This document shows, one piece after another, positions 11,809-26,196 of a stretch of DNA of 64,000 nucleotides. The notes under the pieces were generated by a model. That model made no database searches and was not told the origin of the DNA. It was given only the letters and a program-made list of their open reading frames with translations. The position numbers and the translations under genes are program-made. Every line of letters starts with the position of its first letter. Positions within the stretch are counted from its first letter, which is position 1. Source of the DNA: Bipolaris cookei (taxonomy: Eukaryota; Ascomycota; Dothideomycetes; Pleosporales; Pleosporaceae); NCBI GenBank assembly GCA_002286855.1, contig NRSV01000024.1, positions 351,092-415,091 on the forward strand. The letters run 5' to 3'.

Positions 11809-12918
11809 ATGCCTCAAACCTCGGTGACACACTTCTTGTACCTCAGTGCTCTAGGCATATGGGGTCTCTAGATTTATGCCTTCTTCAACGGTATGTTTGA
11901 CCGCCTTGATACGATGACCCGGACTCTCCGCTTCCCAGACGGTCGCCCCTTGCGCTCCCAATATACAGGCATCGACCCGCTGGACGTGCAATTCACACTC
12001 CTTTCGGCATTCTACGACTTCCTCAGCAATTCACTCACGTCCGGTCCGCGCCTTCTCTTCTTCGATGTAAACTACGCCGTTGCATGCGCCAATCTTTGGG
12101 TGCTTATCGAATCCCGTCGGCGAGGCGTTTGTTCCTTGTTCCTCAAGTACCCAGCTTGGGCCATGGTACTTTGCAATGCCAACGAGGCAGCCATTGTATT
12201 GCCTCTGTACCTGTACGCAGTGTGTCGCAGTAAAGCCCGTTTGCTTGATGCCTCGGTTCCTACGCACGAGGCGACGGCGCTGCTGGCGTCGACGATGGCG
12301 ATTCTGCTCCAGCCCTTGCTTATCTTCGTCCCAGCATGGGCAGGAAATGACGGAAACTATGCACACCATGGACGCATAGCCCTCTTCCAGGTAGCTCCTC
12401 TTGGTGTTTTGGCATCCCATCTTGGTTTGGCATTGATACTGCCTAGAGCAGCCTCCACCTCATCACCATCATCCCGCGACGACTCCAAAAAATACGTTGT
12501 TGCGTCACTTGTCCTTGCCGGCACCGTTACTGCAGCTATGCACGCATACACTGTCTTTGGCGCATTCATGACACGTGATGCTCAATCATCGCTGATGAGA
12601 CTGTTTGTGCTCGCCCGTGGGTTTGGCGATCCTATCGAAGCGCCACTATAGCTCAATGGGTTATCTGACAAGTACATGGTGCTAGTTGAGAACTTTCACC
12701 TTTTCTCTCAATGGGATTGGATCGTAATCGCCCTCACAAGTATCCTTTATTCATACCTTCTTCTCTCGCTTCGAGATGCAGTAGCAAAGGTAAAAGCGCG
12801 TCACTAGGCCCCAATCTCTGAAAATCAAGAGTTAGTTTACCTCACTATCGCCACCATCATTTTGGGCCCGAGAGGTGCGGCATCGTTCGTACCTGCCATC
12901 CGTGAGGCTCGAATTTAG
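11809..12918 (+). pseudogene. polytopic membrane protein, 370-codon frame with three TAG codons
   Basis: From ATG 11809 a single frame runs exactly 370 codons to TAG 12916-12918. It is broken only by TAG at 11869-11871, 12649-12651 and 12805-12807, each explained by CAG (Gln) to TAG. The protein has several hydrophobic segments (TALLASTMAILLQPLLIFVP, KYVVASLVLAGTVTAAMHAY, IVIALTSILYSYLLLSL) and a conserved-looking RFPDGRPLRSQYTGIDPLDVQ near the start. It resembles integral membrane proteins found in fungal biosynthetic clusters, some of which are membrane-bound terpene cyclases. I cannot assign that activity. Position head-to-head with the FAD monooxygenase remnant supports a pathway role. 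An internal ATG at 11893 could start a shorter product, but the later stops would still truncate it. Confidence 0.65.
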
Positions 12919-13745
12919 GTTTTTTAACTAGCTTGTGCATCTATTATTCTCATAGCGCTTCAATGGGTCAGTTTAGTTTCTATCTCAACTACCACATCTT
13001 GTTAGAAATGTGATGTCAGTTCTTGGTCATTCGGCTTGCTCCATAGAGACCAAACCCTTGAAGTGATTCCAGGACTGTCATGAAATATTAGAAGAGAAAT
13101 GGGTGCGAGGCTATAAGGAAGCTTAGCAGAAGGGTGTTCGTTACACCGGTGTTTGTCTCATTGCCAGGTTGGAAATTATTCGCCTCTACCCATTTGGTTA
13201 GCCTCTCGCGGAATGATTCAACTCTTCATGCTATTCACAAGAGCCCCAAATCCATCCATCCAATTTCATCTACCGGGCCCATACACCTCAAGCCATTAAT
13301 TCTCCCAAAATCACCATTACAATTACAGTATTTCAATCTCCGCATTTTTCTTCTATACTGGTACCTTCAGAATAATCCTTAGTCAGGGTCGGGCTATATA
13401 TACACATGAATGTTGCATTCCCCAAACGAGGACGCCGGACTCGATCTGACTGCTGCTTGCTGCCCGGGCCAAGCCTAGTGCCGAACTCGGGGAACGCTCA
13501 GATGCAGCAACTTTGTACCGCGCGCCGTGAGTCGTTCCCCAAACCACGCCTAGCGCCACCCCCACTAGCCGTGCAAATTGTTTGCCTCAACGAATCGCAG
13601 AATGTGCTCGTGGGGTGGAGGATAAAGCCGAACGGTATTCGGCTTAAGTTAAGTTTGAGTAGGTGCATTCAATATTGGATTGCTTTTTTGCCCTTTCGAC
13701 TCATTCTTTCTTTTCTCCCTACTGCTGCTGTCCTTTTTTGCAAGA
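12919..13745. other. intergenic, upstream of MFS permease
   Basis: No gene seen. The last ~150 bp are pyrimidine-rich, as expected of a fungal 5' leader before the start at 13746. Confidence 0.4.
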
Positions 13746-15536
13746 ATGGCTTCCGATGATGCTGTAGACAAGGTAACATGTGGGGAAAATGCCACAAACG
13801 TACAGGCATCCAAGCAGGCGGGACTGCATCGCGATGTCGAAGTTGGTTCCGAGGCAATTGATCTCGATAGAATCGAAAGGGTGTATGCGTAAGTATCTTT
13901 TTTCCTTCTTGCAAATACCATACACCTTGCATGTAACAGATACTCATCCCCAGTTTCTAGCAAGCTTGATCGCAGGATACTCCCAGCGTTCTGGGTTCTC
14001 TACTTCATGTGCTCGGCAATTCGCTCAAACATTGGACTTGCTCAGACCATGAACCTGGCAGAGGGCCATGACCTCGGATCTGTGCTCGACATCACGCCTA
14101 AACAGGTCTCTACAGGCCTGGCACTGTTCTACGTCTGCTATGTCATTTTCGATTTGCCTTCGAATCTCATCATGTCGAGGGTCAGTCCTCACGCCTGGAT
14201 GAGTCGCATCGTCACTTGTGTTGGTATCATTGGCATGTGCTTGACTGCTATGAATGCTGCATGGAACCTTTAGTAAGCATCCAATTGGTACTGCCAGACT
14301 GTCTGCTCACTCGCCACGTACAGTCTACTTCGGTTGTTGCTTGGAATCGTCATTGCAGGCATGTGGCCTGGCATGTCGTACTACCTGACTCTGTTCTACC
14401 CCCCGTCCCGAACTGGAAAGCGGATTGGACGTTATTTTACAGCTTCCCAGATGTCTGCAGCTGTTGTAGGTTTGGTATCGGCTGGTTTCCAAAAGATGGA
14501 CGGTCTCGGTGGGCTTGTTGGTTTTCAGTGGATGTTCCTCCTCTATGGTATCGTTGGGTTCATCGTCGGCGTGTCTCTACTTTGGTGGCTTCCAGACAGG
14601 CCACTGCCCCCTGGTCAAGTCCGCCAGCGAACAGGGTGGATGAAGTGGCTTCCTCAAAGCAAACCGGCTCTGGAAGGCGAAGACGCACGTGTTCACTACG
14701 AGGATCTCACACGTGTCTACAGTCGTAAACTGTGGAACATGAAAGACCTGTGGAACGTTATCATTGACTGGAGGATCTACCCACTGGTCGTCATGTACTT
14801 TGGTGTGGTTGGTGTCGGCAACGGAACGCAGGCATATGCGACTGTCATCATCCGGGCGATCAACCCAAGCCTGACGAGCATCCAGCTCAGTCTGCTTTCC
14901 GCACCCATCTGGATTGTAAGTGTGTTGCATTCTTGGCAAGAAGGGTAGTGTGAGCTGACCCGTGTATAGATGGACCTGATTGCTATTTTACTGGTTACCC
15001 CAATCTCGGATCGCTTCCACCATCACCGGCCTGCATTTTTCAGCGGTGCCGTTCTCGTCCAGATCACCGGACTACTGGTGGCAACGTTTGCAAAAGGGTG
15101 GTCACGGTACGGCGGGGTTCTGCTCATTGGGTTTGGACTTGGGCCGACAGTGCCCATCTGCATGGCATGGTCCAACGAGATCTTCCAGCCGCGCCATGGA
15201 GAGGTGGGAGTGGCTGCAGCCAGCGCCCTGGTGTCTGGATTGGGTAACCTGGGCAGTATCTTGACGACGTATGCGCTGTATTCGGGATGGCCTGCAGATG
15301 CCCAGGCGGGGCCATACAAGTACCGCAAGAGCAACTTGGTCATGATTGGCATTTTGTGTGGCAGCATTGTCAGCGCCGGGAGCATGGTGGTGCTGCTGCG
15401 GCTGTTTGGCAGCAGTAAGGGTAAGCAGGTGAGCAGCGCAAGCTCGACGGGCGAGGGAGAGGCGGCGTATGTGGACGGTGCGGCGCGACGTGAAGCGCAG
15501 CAGCGGGGCCTGGGGCGCCTGTTCTGCTTTAAGTGA
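13746..15536 (+). CDS. MFS permease, anion:cation symporter (allantoate permease-like) family
   Basis: Four exons (13746-13888, 13961-14272, 14324-14915, 14970-15536) join in phase to 537 residues, the usual length for 12-TM ACS-family permeases. The N-terminus is a ~50-residue cytosolic tail, then the family opening KLDRRILPAFWVLYFMC and SNIGLAQTMN before the first membrane segments. A central loop (about residues 230-300) is followed by the second six-helix half. ACS members in fungi import organic anions such as allantoate, nicotinate, biotin precursors or pantothenate; the substrate here cannot be read from sequence. Introns have GTAAGT/GTAAGC donors and CAG/TAG acceptors. No lesion is seen, in contrast to the genes to the left. 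Confidence 0.88.
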
Positions 15537-16465
15537 GGCCGTGGAGCCGGCATTCCATATCTAATAGTTATGCAAGTCAACATGCTGGAGCTGACAGCAT
15601 GGTACGCTAGAGGCTAGAGCAAGCACACAATGCCATGCGGCCTGTTCGGGATGCGAAAGTGAGGAATGCCGTCCTGTGTTGGATGTACCGCATCGGGGTG
15701 GCAGATGAATGAATGACCGACGGGCCATGGGCCATGGGCAGGCTCGGTAAAGCGTTGAGTGATGGGCGTTTCGACCATGTCTGTTCTAAGCATCGTCATT
15801 CTGCGCCCAGCCCACTTCCCCATACTTTGCTGCTCTTGTTCTGTCCCTTCGTATTTCCTTTCTTCTCCACCTGGTCTCCCCTCTACTGCATCCCAATCCT
15901 GATCTTGCCCGGTGCCCACCATCCCCGACAATCTGCACTCCGCACCGTCCCCACAACCTCGTCGACGACAAACGGCGGCGGCGGCGGCGGCGACCGGGTG
16001 CTGCACGCGTGCGTTTGGAGAAAAAGCCGCACAACCGTTAATTAGATACAGACCACTTCACCGTTTACCAACCCTACTACATGGTGATGTTCGTCACAGC
16101 GTCGGGTCAGTAGCAGCAAGCGCACATCACCAGAACATCCGCTTGGCCCTGACGTAAGTTGCTTGACTCTGCCCGCTCTGTTACTGCACTGCACACAATA
16201 CTGCAACTCGAGCCCTGTACCTGTGCGTCTGCACACTCCCACAGCCCGCCAACAAGCTCTCTTCCTCTCTGTCTCTCTCTCTCGTTGCCTCTCCCAACAG
16301 ACGCACTCCTCTTCGCATGCTTCCGCCCTGCATCAGCACACCTGCTAACCGGATGTTACCTGTGTAGTCCCCGCAAACGCAAACCGCCCTCCAGCCCTAT
16401 CCCCGCCCAAGCCTCTGGCCTGCGCCTCCAAGCACGACCGGCGCCACCATAACACTCGCCATACA
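15537..16465. promoter_or_regulatory. SNF1 promoter and long 5' leader
   Basis: About 930 bp between the MFS gene and the SNF1 start. It is CT-rich (for example 16256-16300) and has a (CGG)n run near 15973-15991. A likely 5'-UTR intron runs from a perfect GTAAGT at 16154 to TGTGTAG ending at 16367 with CTAAC about 20 nt upstream. Long leaders are common for fungal SNF1 genes. Confidence 0.45.
16154..16367 (+). other. putative intron in the SNF1 5' untranslated region
   Basis: Donor GTAAGT at 16154, branch-like CTAAC near 16344, acceptor TAG ending at 16367, about 100 bp before the start codon. Seen from splice motifs only; transcript support is needed. Confidence 0.4.
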
Positions 16466-19219
<2,754 letters not shown>

Positions 19220-19831
19220 TTGTGTGCTGGTGTGTGTTAGTGAGAGAGAGAAAGAGAGAAAAAAAGTATGTATGTATAGAAAGTGGGCAAGGATGGCTAG
19301 ATGCACACCTAGATTCGGGATTTTGCCCAAGTGAAGTGAATCTGACCTCTTATGGACTAAATGCATGTCATTGCACTATTCTCACCACTTACAGTGACCT
19401 AGAAATACCTCAAATTCCAAACGTATAACGTACTCATCGCATATCATCCAGGTGCATTCTAGAGTAGGAGATTGTCGTATTAATAGTGTAAGTTTTTTCT
19501 CGAACGCTTTTTTCACTCGTACTTGCAACTCAAGCCGACAAGCATGTAAACACATAACACGTACGCACACACACACACACACACACATACACATACACAT
19601 ACACATACATGTTACCAACAGTCCAGGATATCATACTTTGCCCATCCAACAAAGGTCCTTTCTTTGTCTTAACCAGACGATACTAAATACACGGTATGAA
19701 CAAAGAGGTGAGAATATTGTGCAACAAGACTGAAGACTGGGGATACTCTTTTCGTTTCTCCTCTTGCTGAAGCGACTGGGTGGGTGAGAAGCGATCAAGT
19801 TGATTACGGAGCGACAAATTAACCGTTCCTT
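19220..19831. other. intergenic between convergent SNF1 and TOM70
   Basis: Shared 3' region. It holds the CA microsatellite listed at 19563-19611 and no gene. Confidence 0.5.
19563..19611. repeat. (CA)n microsatellite passing into (ACATAC)n
   Basis: A CA dinucleotide run of about 12 units is followed by four near-perfect ACATAC hexamers. It lies in the 3' region between convergent genes. Confidence 0.9.
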
Positions 19832-22024
19832 TTATCGCATGCCAAATCCTCCAGCAGTGGCACCCATAGCGCCCAGTCTAGAGGCGAGCTTGGGATACTT
19901 TTCTTGAACCTATTTAATTGTGTTAGCACTTGTTGATTGGAATGTGTATGCTTCAAAACAATGAATGGGAGCAGCTTACCTCGAGTTGAGTCCTTGTCGC
20001 CTCGGCATAACTCAGCGCGTTGACAATCTCGCCTTCTGTTCTTGACAGTTCCGCAGCACGCTCAAAGTACTTGAGTGCCTCTGTAACCTTCCCTTGTTGC
20101 AACAACAGCTGTGCCATGGTGGCAACGGCAATGTCGCACTCAGGATCGATGATGAGCGCCTTCTCGCATAGCTTCTCGGCTTCGTCGAAGTCGTTCTTCC
20201 ATTGGAAAAGTGCAAGAGCCTTGTTGATCAGAGGCAGGACGTTCATACCAAGGGGTTTGGTCGTCTTCTCCATCTCGACGGCAGTGTCGAACTTCTCAAT
20301 AGCTTCTTGGTACTTTTGCTGGTCGAGAAGTAGTTCACCGTAGTAGTTGTATACATCGGGCACCTGGGAAAAGTTCTTCATGCAGCGGCGGAAAGTGGCC
20401 ATTGACGAGGCGATGCTGCCCATCTTGTACTGTGTGACACCGAGTTGAATGTGCGAGAAAATGAAGTCCTTGTCCAAGTCAATCGATTTTTGGTAGTCCT
20501 TAGCGGCCTCGCCAAACTCGGATTTGATAAAGTGCAATTGTGCGCGGTGGTAGAAAATATCTGGGTCGTTTGCATTCTGCTCGAGTGCAGCGGCAAAGTC
20601 GGCTTCGGCAGCCTCTGGGTTGGCAAGCTCGAGGTGCATGCTGGCGCGCTTAATGAAACTCTGGGTTAGTGTGGGCTGGAGCTCGATGCTCTTGTCCATG
20701 TCCTTGAGCGCATCTTCGTTGTCACCTTTGAGGTAGCTGAAGGTTCCGCGCATGTTGTACGCAAACGCCTCGTGTTCTCCGAGATCACCGAGTTCGAGGG
20801 CGCGGTCGAAGGCGGCAGCAGCCTCGGTGTATCCATCGCCAGTCTTAGTAGTCATGGCCTTAAGTCCCTTGCGCAGTTGACCCTTGCCACTCTCCTCTTC
20901 AAGTTCAGCGTCGTCCTCGAGGCCTTCTGGCGTTGGCTTTGGTCGGAAACTCTGCAGATAGTTTGTGACAAAAGTTGGGCTGGGCAGTTTCTTCTCCTTT
21001 GCGGCTAGGATAGCCTTGCCCTTTGCTTCAGCAACCTTCTTCAGTAAACGCTCAACACTCTGTGCACTGTTCTCGTTGCGGAATCCATCGATGATGCAGC
21101 TCGCGGTGTAGTCCAAAAGGGCTTCGCTGTTGCGCTCAACTTGTTCGTATGCATTCGCCCTCCGGTTCAAAGCCTTGACGTATTCGTTGTCGAGGTTGAT
21201 AGCGGCAGTGGTATCCTCAATGACCTTTTCCCACTCGGACATGGCGTTGTAACAGGCGGCGCGGTTGGAGTAGAAGACGGGATCTTGTTTACAGAGAATG
21301 GCCTTTCCGTAGAGGTCAATGGCGCGGTTGTAGTCTTTGGAGCCGTAGGCCTTGTTACCTGCTGCCTTGAGTTTGGCAGCATACTCTTTGCGTTCCTATG
21401 AAAAGTCAGCCTATTTTCTCGAGGCAACCAAGATAGTGTTTGGAGAGGGTTGCTGGCACAACTTGACCCCGCCATGGCCCTGTGCAGCTGAAACGATCCG
21501 TTGACTGCCGCTGGTGGTAAATGCCAAAGGGAACATGACGAGATCCATGTGTCCCGACGCCTCGATCCGATATTATGTGCCGTACCTCGTCCGAAAGGGC
21601 AGCGATGCTGTTCTCGTCGACATCGGGGAGTTGGTCTTCGGTAGTCTCGGCTACTGTTGCCTTCTTCTCTGTTGTTGCATCAGTTTATGCTCAGCCACAA
21701 GCAACAATGGAAGCGCGTACCAAAGCCCTTTTCGGGGGTCGACTCCTTCTCAGCCCTCTCTTTTGCACGCTTGCGTTCGCGTTGCCTCTTGCGCTTTGCA
21801 GCCGATGTGTCTGCTCCGCTGTCGCCTTTTGAATCATTTGAGAAGTAGTATACAACCCCACCAGCGCCCACGACCAGCGTGATTCCGGCAATTGTGTATA
21901 CAACACCCTTATTTTCCGAGGCCCAATTTGACAGCCGGTCCCAGAGCGAGTTGTTGCTGTCGACGGGAATCTGGACGGGGAATGGGCCAGGGCCCTGTGG
22001 CACAGGTGCATTTACGGGCGCCAT
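19832..22024 (-). CDS. tom70: mitochondrial import receptor TOM70 (TPR protein)
   Basis: Four exons on the minus strand (22024-21721, 21668-21586, 21395-19980, 19909-19832) give 626 residues, close to the usual Tom70 length. An N-terminal membrane anchor ([20 protein letters not shown], about residues 41-60) is followed by a basic/charged linker. Tetratricopeptide repeats then fill the rest: the clamp-type TPRs start at [20 protein letters not shown], and a further TPR block runs from about residue 300. The last exon encodes the conserved end [20 protein letters not shown]. Tom70 sits in the outer membrane, receives Hsp70/Hsp90-bound precursors such as carrier proteins and passes them to the TOM pore. 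Introns are 53-190 nt with standard sites. Confidence 0.96.
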
Positions 22025-22373
22025 ATCTGGTGTACTCGGATGGTTATGTTGAGTAGATGCAGTACCGGTGGGAGTAGAAATGGCAGCTCAATGGCGATGG
22101 GCTGGTGTGTGTTGGGCCGTTCCGTTGTCGCAGAAATTTGGCAAAGGCAAGCTTTGGTGCATCGACGTGAGCGAGGTGTGTGGCTCGAGCGCCAGGCGGA
22201 CGTCATCAGCCTTGCCGACCAGCCGTTGTCCGCACCGCCACAGATCATTATTCTATGTATTACGCATATACAGACATACATATTGGGTATATTATCTGTA
22301 TTTTAAGGCAATAAAAATGACCTGTCATTTAAATACAACTTTATTGATTTCAGTGACAAGTCAACATGGTTGT
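22025..22373. promoter_or_regulatory. TOM70 upstream region
   Basis: About 350 bp between the TOM70 start and the 3' end of the remnant at 22374. No specific site recognised. Confidence 0.3.
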
Positions 22374-22905
22374 TCATAGTTTGTACAGAATAGTCTCCAC
22401 CAGTTCTTCATGGGTCTCGTGGCTCTGGAAGTTCACGCAGATCCTCGCAAGTTTCTTGAATGTCTGCGTTAAGTCCAAGACCTCTCTAAGTACCCTTTGA
22501 TGCCCGACCTTCTCGGCTGCACTTCCAAGGTCAGTTTGAATGCGAATTGAGACATTTCTGATAAGGTCCTTCGGGGATTTGTGTAATCCGAAAGGGTTTT
22601 CAATGAGGAGCCTGTGACCCTCATTAGAGTTGAATCCGCTGGCTATTAAAGTAAAAGTATGATACCAGTGCTGTGCTAGCTAGTCCAAACAATTGTTTTC
22701 CGACGAATTCGGCTCGCCACCAATGCAGCACTTTGGTATACTCCGCTTTGAATGGTGGCGGTGGATGAATATATGACTCGGTTGCGTGCTTTCGTACGAA
22801 GCATTTCTCCTCATTAAAACAACAACAGAGCAGTATCTGTCGCGCTCTTTGACTCAGTTCAAAGGTGTAATTGACAGTTCTTATGCTTCCGTATAACTTG
22901 ATCAT
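22374..22905 (-). pseudogene. unidentified gene remnant
   Basis: On the minus strand a frame with good protein character (EGHRLLIENPFGLHKSPKDL, RNVSIRIQTDLGSAAEKVG) is open for about 95 codons to TGA 22376-22374. Upstream the frame meets a TAG near 22680 that would fit CAG, and other short open segments lie in neighbouring frames. Family not recognised. It follows a HET pseudogene and may be part of the same decayed locus. Confidence 0.35.
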
Positions 22906-23109
22906 ATGAAGCTAGGTCCGACATAAACAGAAGTTCAAGTAACTATGCTCGACTTCCCTTACGCAGATATGCAGGCACGTGCTTCGATACTCTTCTAAGT
23001 TCATGCCATATAACTCAGTTCATGAATTTCCAGAAAAAAAAATAGGTAACAATAGTTTTACTTTCGGTTCAATCGCACTACGTTTGTTCTCGTATTTTTG
23101 TGATTATTC
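22906..23109. other. short AT-rich spacer
   Basis: Nothing recognised between the two remnants. Confidence 0.4.
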
Positions 23110-25055
23110 CTACAGTCCAAAACTATAATTTATGCGAAAACAGGAGTACCTACAACAAATAAAGTAGATCATCTTGTAATATAATCTACTGGTGCAAATG
23201 GTATTTCTACCCCTCAGTTGCACGAATGCTATGTCCTTAATTACGAATGATTCGCCCTCACAAGCTTGACCATCCATCATAATATGCACATAACACTCAC
23301 CAAAAAACTCATAGTGATTATCCTCACTAGTTCTCAATACTTAGAAGGCGTGTCTACCTAGAGGAAGGCAAATTTGATCATCCACCTGGGCAGCTGCCGG
23401 CCCCAATCCAATAAAGCCTCCACTCGTTTCAAACACTCTTCTCCCAAATTTCATCATCTTTGTATCAACAAGCATCCAGCTTTGCATTTGGTGATCTTCA
23501 ACAGACATATATTTACTATCCCGATTGACTAACTCCCAATTAAAGGCGAATCCTTGTGACAACACGGAATCTTTTCCAAGGCTTCGTCGTCCTATATCGG
23601 CCACTATAGTGTGATTAAATGCTTGAATTAATGTCTCTCCTGTGGAATATTGCTCATTTGGGTCTTTTGGTACCCATGGTCGCTCAGTGTGAAGCCCTCC
23701 TGCAGCTAGACTCCACTCGCATATACTTGATACTCGAATTACGTGATCAAGCAATGATTCCTGGACATATAGATGTGCTCCATTGATATAGCAGTGTCCA
23801 TTAAACGTCTTGCTAACGTTGTAGGCCGGGCCATTTGCCCCATACGTATCCGAGTCTAATACCTTTTCAAACGGATGGAAGGAGGTTCGGAAAGTCCAGA
23901 GTTATCAACAATTAAACTCAACTTGATGAGCTTAATTGTTGACAACTTTAAGAAAATCCAATCCGGTGTCTAGGATGGTAGCATCCTCTCATGTTGGTAT
24001 TCGAATTTCGTTCCTAGTGCTGATCTGAGTACCTCTCCTAGGAAATCTAGGCAATGGTCTTTTAGTTTTGAGATGCAAAACTTGACGACGTCAATGTAGA
24101 CTGCTGAAGATGACTTTGTATAGTCTGGAATTGTTGCATGGGCTCTGTAGCTAGCTAGCATAAGCGTGAACCGGGTACAAACAGCAAGGTACAAAGCATG
24201 TGCGCGCGGGGCTAAAGAGGGTTTGCACGAGTGCAGAAAGGTTTTCAAAAGACAGGTGTGTGTATTCAAAAAATCTTATTCTTATTCTTGCATATCTACG
24301 TGCGTACAAGGTTCTCTTCTTATACTCTCTGCTTTGTGCGGGGTAGAGCTTCCGAGCTATCCGATCGCTGTAACCTTATTACATACGGACAGGAATGATA
24401 TTTTCTCGTCCACGTCCATGGCCATTCCTAGAGCTGCATACAGCTTGTCGCGAGGATCTTCGCACCCGTATGCTCGGATAAGTCAAAGAACACGCAACAA
24501 TCGGATGTTCGCTCCATTTTCCCTATCTTGTCGTAAACCATCAAGGCGGATGGCCATGCCATCGCTGAAATCAATACTCATGCCAGGGCTTTGATAGTGT
24601 GTGACGTGATGGGTGATCTGAAGGGTTGCTCCTGAATGGATCTAGTCAATGCTACGGCTTTCGCAAAATAGTATCGTGCGAGTAGGATTGGCAATGGTTT
24701 CCTCTTTTACAATCCGTGCTCTTTCCCACCAAGGCTGACGACATAGCATGCGTAATGCCTTCAGTGCTCTCTGTTGTTCCGAGCCATGTGGACCAAAATA
24801 GAAAGCGTTGTTCGAAGAGATCTTTGTGACTGCTAACTCCTCAGAGCCATTAAAATTTTCTTTTAGTCTGTCGAATCTCGCCTTCCTTTCCTTCATTTTA
24901 TTGAACGCGAGATCGCTTTCATGTGCAACTGGGCCAAGCCAAATTGCAACAATCTCCGCCGAATAATATATTGAATTCATGAGTCGGACTTGTCGGCCAC
25001 GCTCATGATCGTCTGCCTGGTTAATTCATATTGAATCTGCTCAGAAAATCATACT
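23110..25055 (-). pseudogene. HET-domain (heterokaryon incompatibility) gene, broken and split by a solo LTR
   Basis: Minus-strand reading shows the HET domain core: INQADDHERGRQVRLM (near 25020-24980), AEIVAIWLGP and an RARIVKEETIANPTRTILFC block (24980-24650), then YGCEDPRDKLYAALGMAM (near 24450). After the LTR insertion at 24132-24391 come DYTKSSSAVYIDVVKFC and the C-terminal part with GRRVFETSGGFIGLGPAA and YEFFGECYVH (to about 23190). Stops lie before INQADD (TGA), before LIRAYG (TGA) and after GRHAF (TAA near 23340), besides frame changes. The N-terminus before INQADD is missing and the DNA there merges with an old repeat. HET proteins trigger cell death on fusion with incompatible mycelium; this copy is dead. 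Confidence 0.8.
24132..24391 (+). mobile_element. solo LTR, copy A (260 bp)
   Basis: Begins TGTTG and ends GGACA (5'-TG...CA-3' as in LTRs). It is flanked by a perfect 5-bp target duplication GGAAT at 24127-24131 and 24392-24396. The same sequence, about 90% alike by eye, recurs at 50570-50826 and, inverted, at 51547-51804. No internal retrotransposon sequence is attached, so it is a solo LTR left by recombination. It interrupts the HET pseudogene. Confidence 0.85.
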
Positions 25056-25086
25056 TCGTTCTCTTGCAAAGATGAAACTGGCATAT

Positions 25087-25285
25087 CCCCTTCAACGAGC
25101 CGAGACTACATCTCAGCTGCTGCTTAGTCTATGAATCGGCGTTAGTGGACTCGAGAAGCATGAAGATGCGGTGGGGCTTAGTCAGGTCTTTTATTCAGTC
25201 AGCGGAGAGAACAATAGCAGGTCCAAAGGGGCGTCGTAACGGCATGTCTCTACGTTACAAAGTAGATGTCGCTGTGCGTTGGACC
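25087..25285 (+). repeat. diverged direct repeat, copy 1
   Basis: Starts CCCCTTCAACGAGCCG and runs through ATGAATCGGCGTTAGTGGAC. It is alignable by eye with copy 2 at 26197-26407 (CCCCTTCGAAGAGCCGG, AAGAATCGGCGCCGGTGGAC). The copies lie 1.1 kb apart in direct orientation, possibly the LTRs of an old short element. Confidence 0.55.
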
Positions 25286-25398
25286 ACGTCTTAAAATGCA
25301 TAAGATAGCAAGCGCTGTGGCCCTAAGGGTCTCCGCATTGCTCCTAATCCTGAGTCGGATTAGCGATATTCTGAGTGCTTATAGAAGCTAACGCGGCC

Positions 25399-25465
25399 GT
25401 TTAGTATATGTATCGTATGCCCGCGTGCTACTACGTAAGCCATGCGGGCTTGCTAAATACTAAAC
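25399..25465. repeat. imperfect palindrome (67 bp)
   Basis: Outer arms GTTTAGTAT (25399-25407) and ATACTAAAC (25457-25465), inner arms GCCCGC (25419-25424) and GCGGGC (25444-25449). It could be a minute foldback element or a cruciform-forming site. Confidence 0.6.
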
Positions 25466-26196
25466 GCTATTAAATTACGGCTAGACCTCTTCTGTACGGT
25501 AAGGATGTAGGTCTTTACTCAGCAGTCCTACCTAATAAAGCATAGATAACTGCCATAACGCAGCCACCTTATTAAGCGTAGTATTTTTCTCGATATATAA
25601 ACTTTCTAAAGCACAATACAGGGTAACGAGCTTTTAGACAGATGCACTATACTTTAAGTAGACGCTGAGGCAGGTCGAAGTAGAGGTGTCAAGGACACGA
25701 GTAGTGAGATATGGTATTATAAAAGTCGATAGGGAAGTTACGCCAAAGATATTAAGCATATGAGAACCTGAAGAGCCTAAGTAACTATTCTGAGAGCATT
25801 TAAGCGGTGCGATGGTTATTGGCGTTGTTGTGGTAGAAAGTGCTACTGATGTTCCGCCACGACGGTTGTTCCGTTACGGTTGGATGGACATTACTAACTC
25901 CCTGCGAACATGAACAATCCAAGAGTCCTCACGACCCTTAGAGGTCGAAATAGAGTAGCGAAGTAGAGTATCTCTCTACAGTCCTAGATATTGCAGTGCT
26001 CATGCAAAGTGCTGCTGGCTGTTTGACTGTACGACAGCTGTATCACTGGAGCGTGCCGAGTATATCCGGTTCTGCGCTTGCAACGACTGTGCCTCGCAAG
26101 TAGTGCTCAGTTGAACAGACTTGCCGAAGCGCAGGCTTCGGTTACTTGGACCGCCGCTCTTTATCCCAGTTTGTATCCCTCCTATCACATTGTGTT

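Noticed and set aside
12031..12420. 129-codon minus-strand ORF
   Set aside because: Antisense of the membrane-protein remnant whose plus-strand frame has clear hydrophobic segments.
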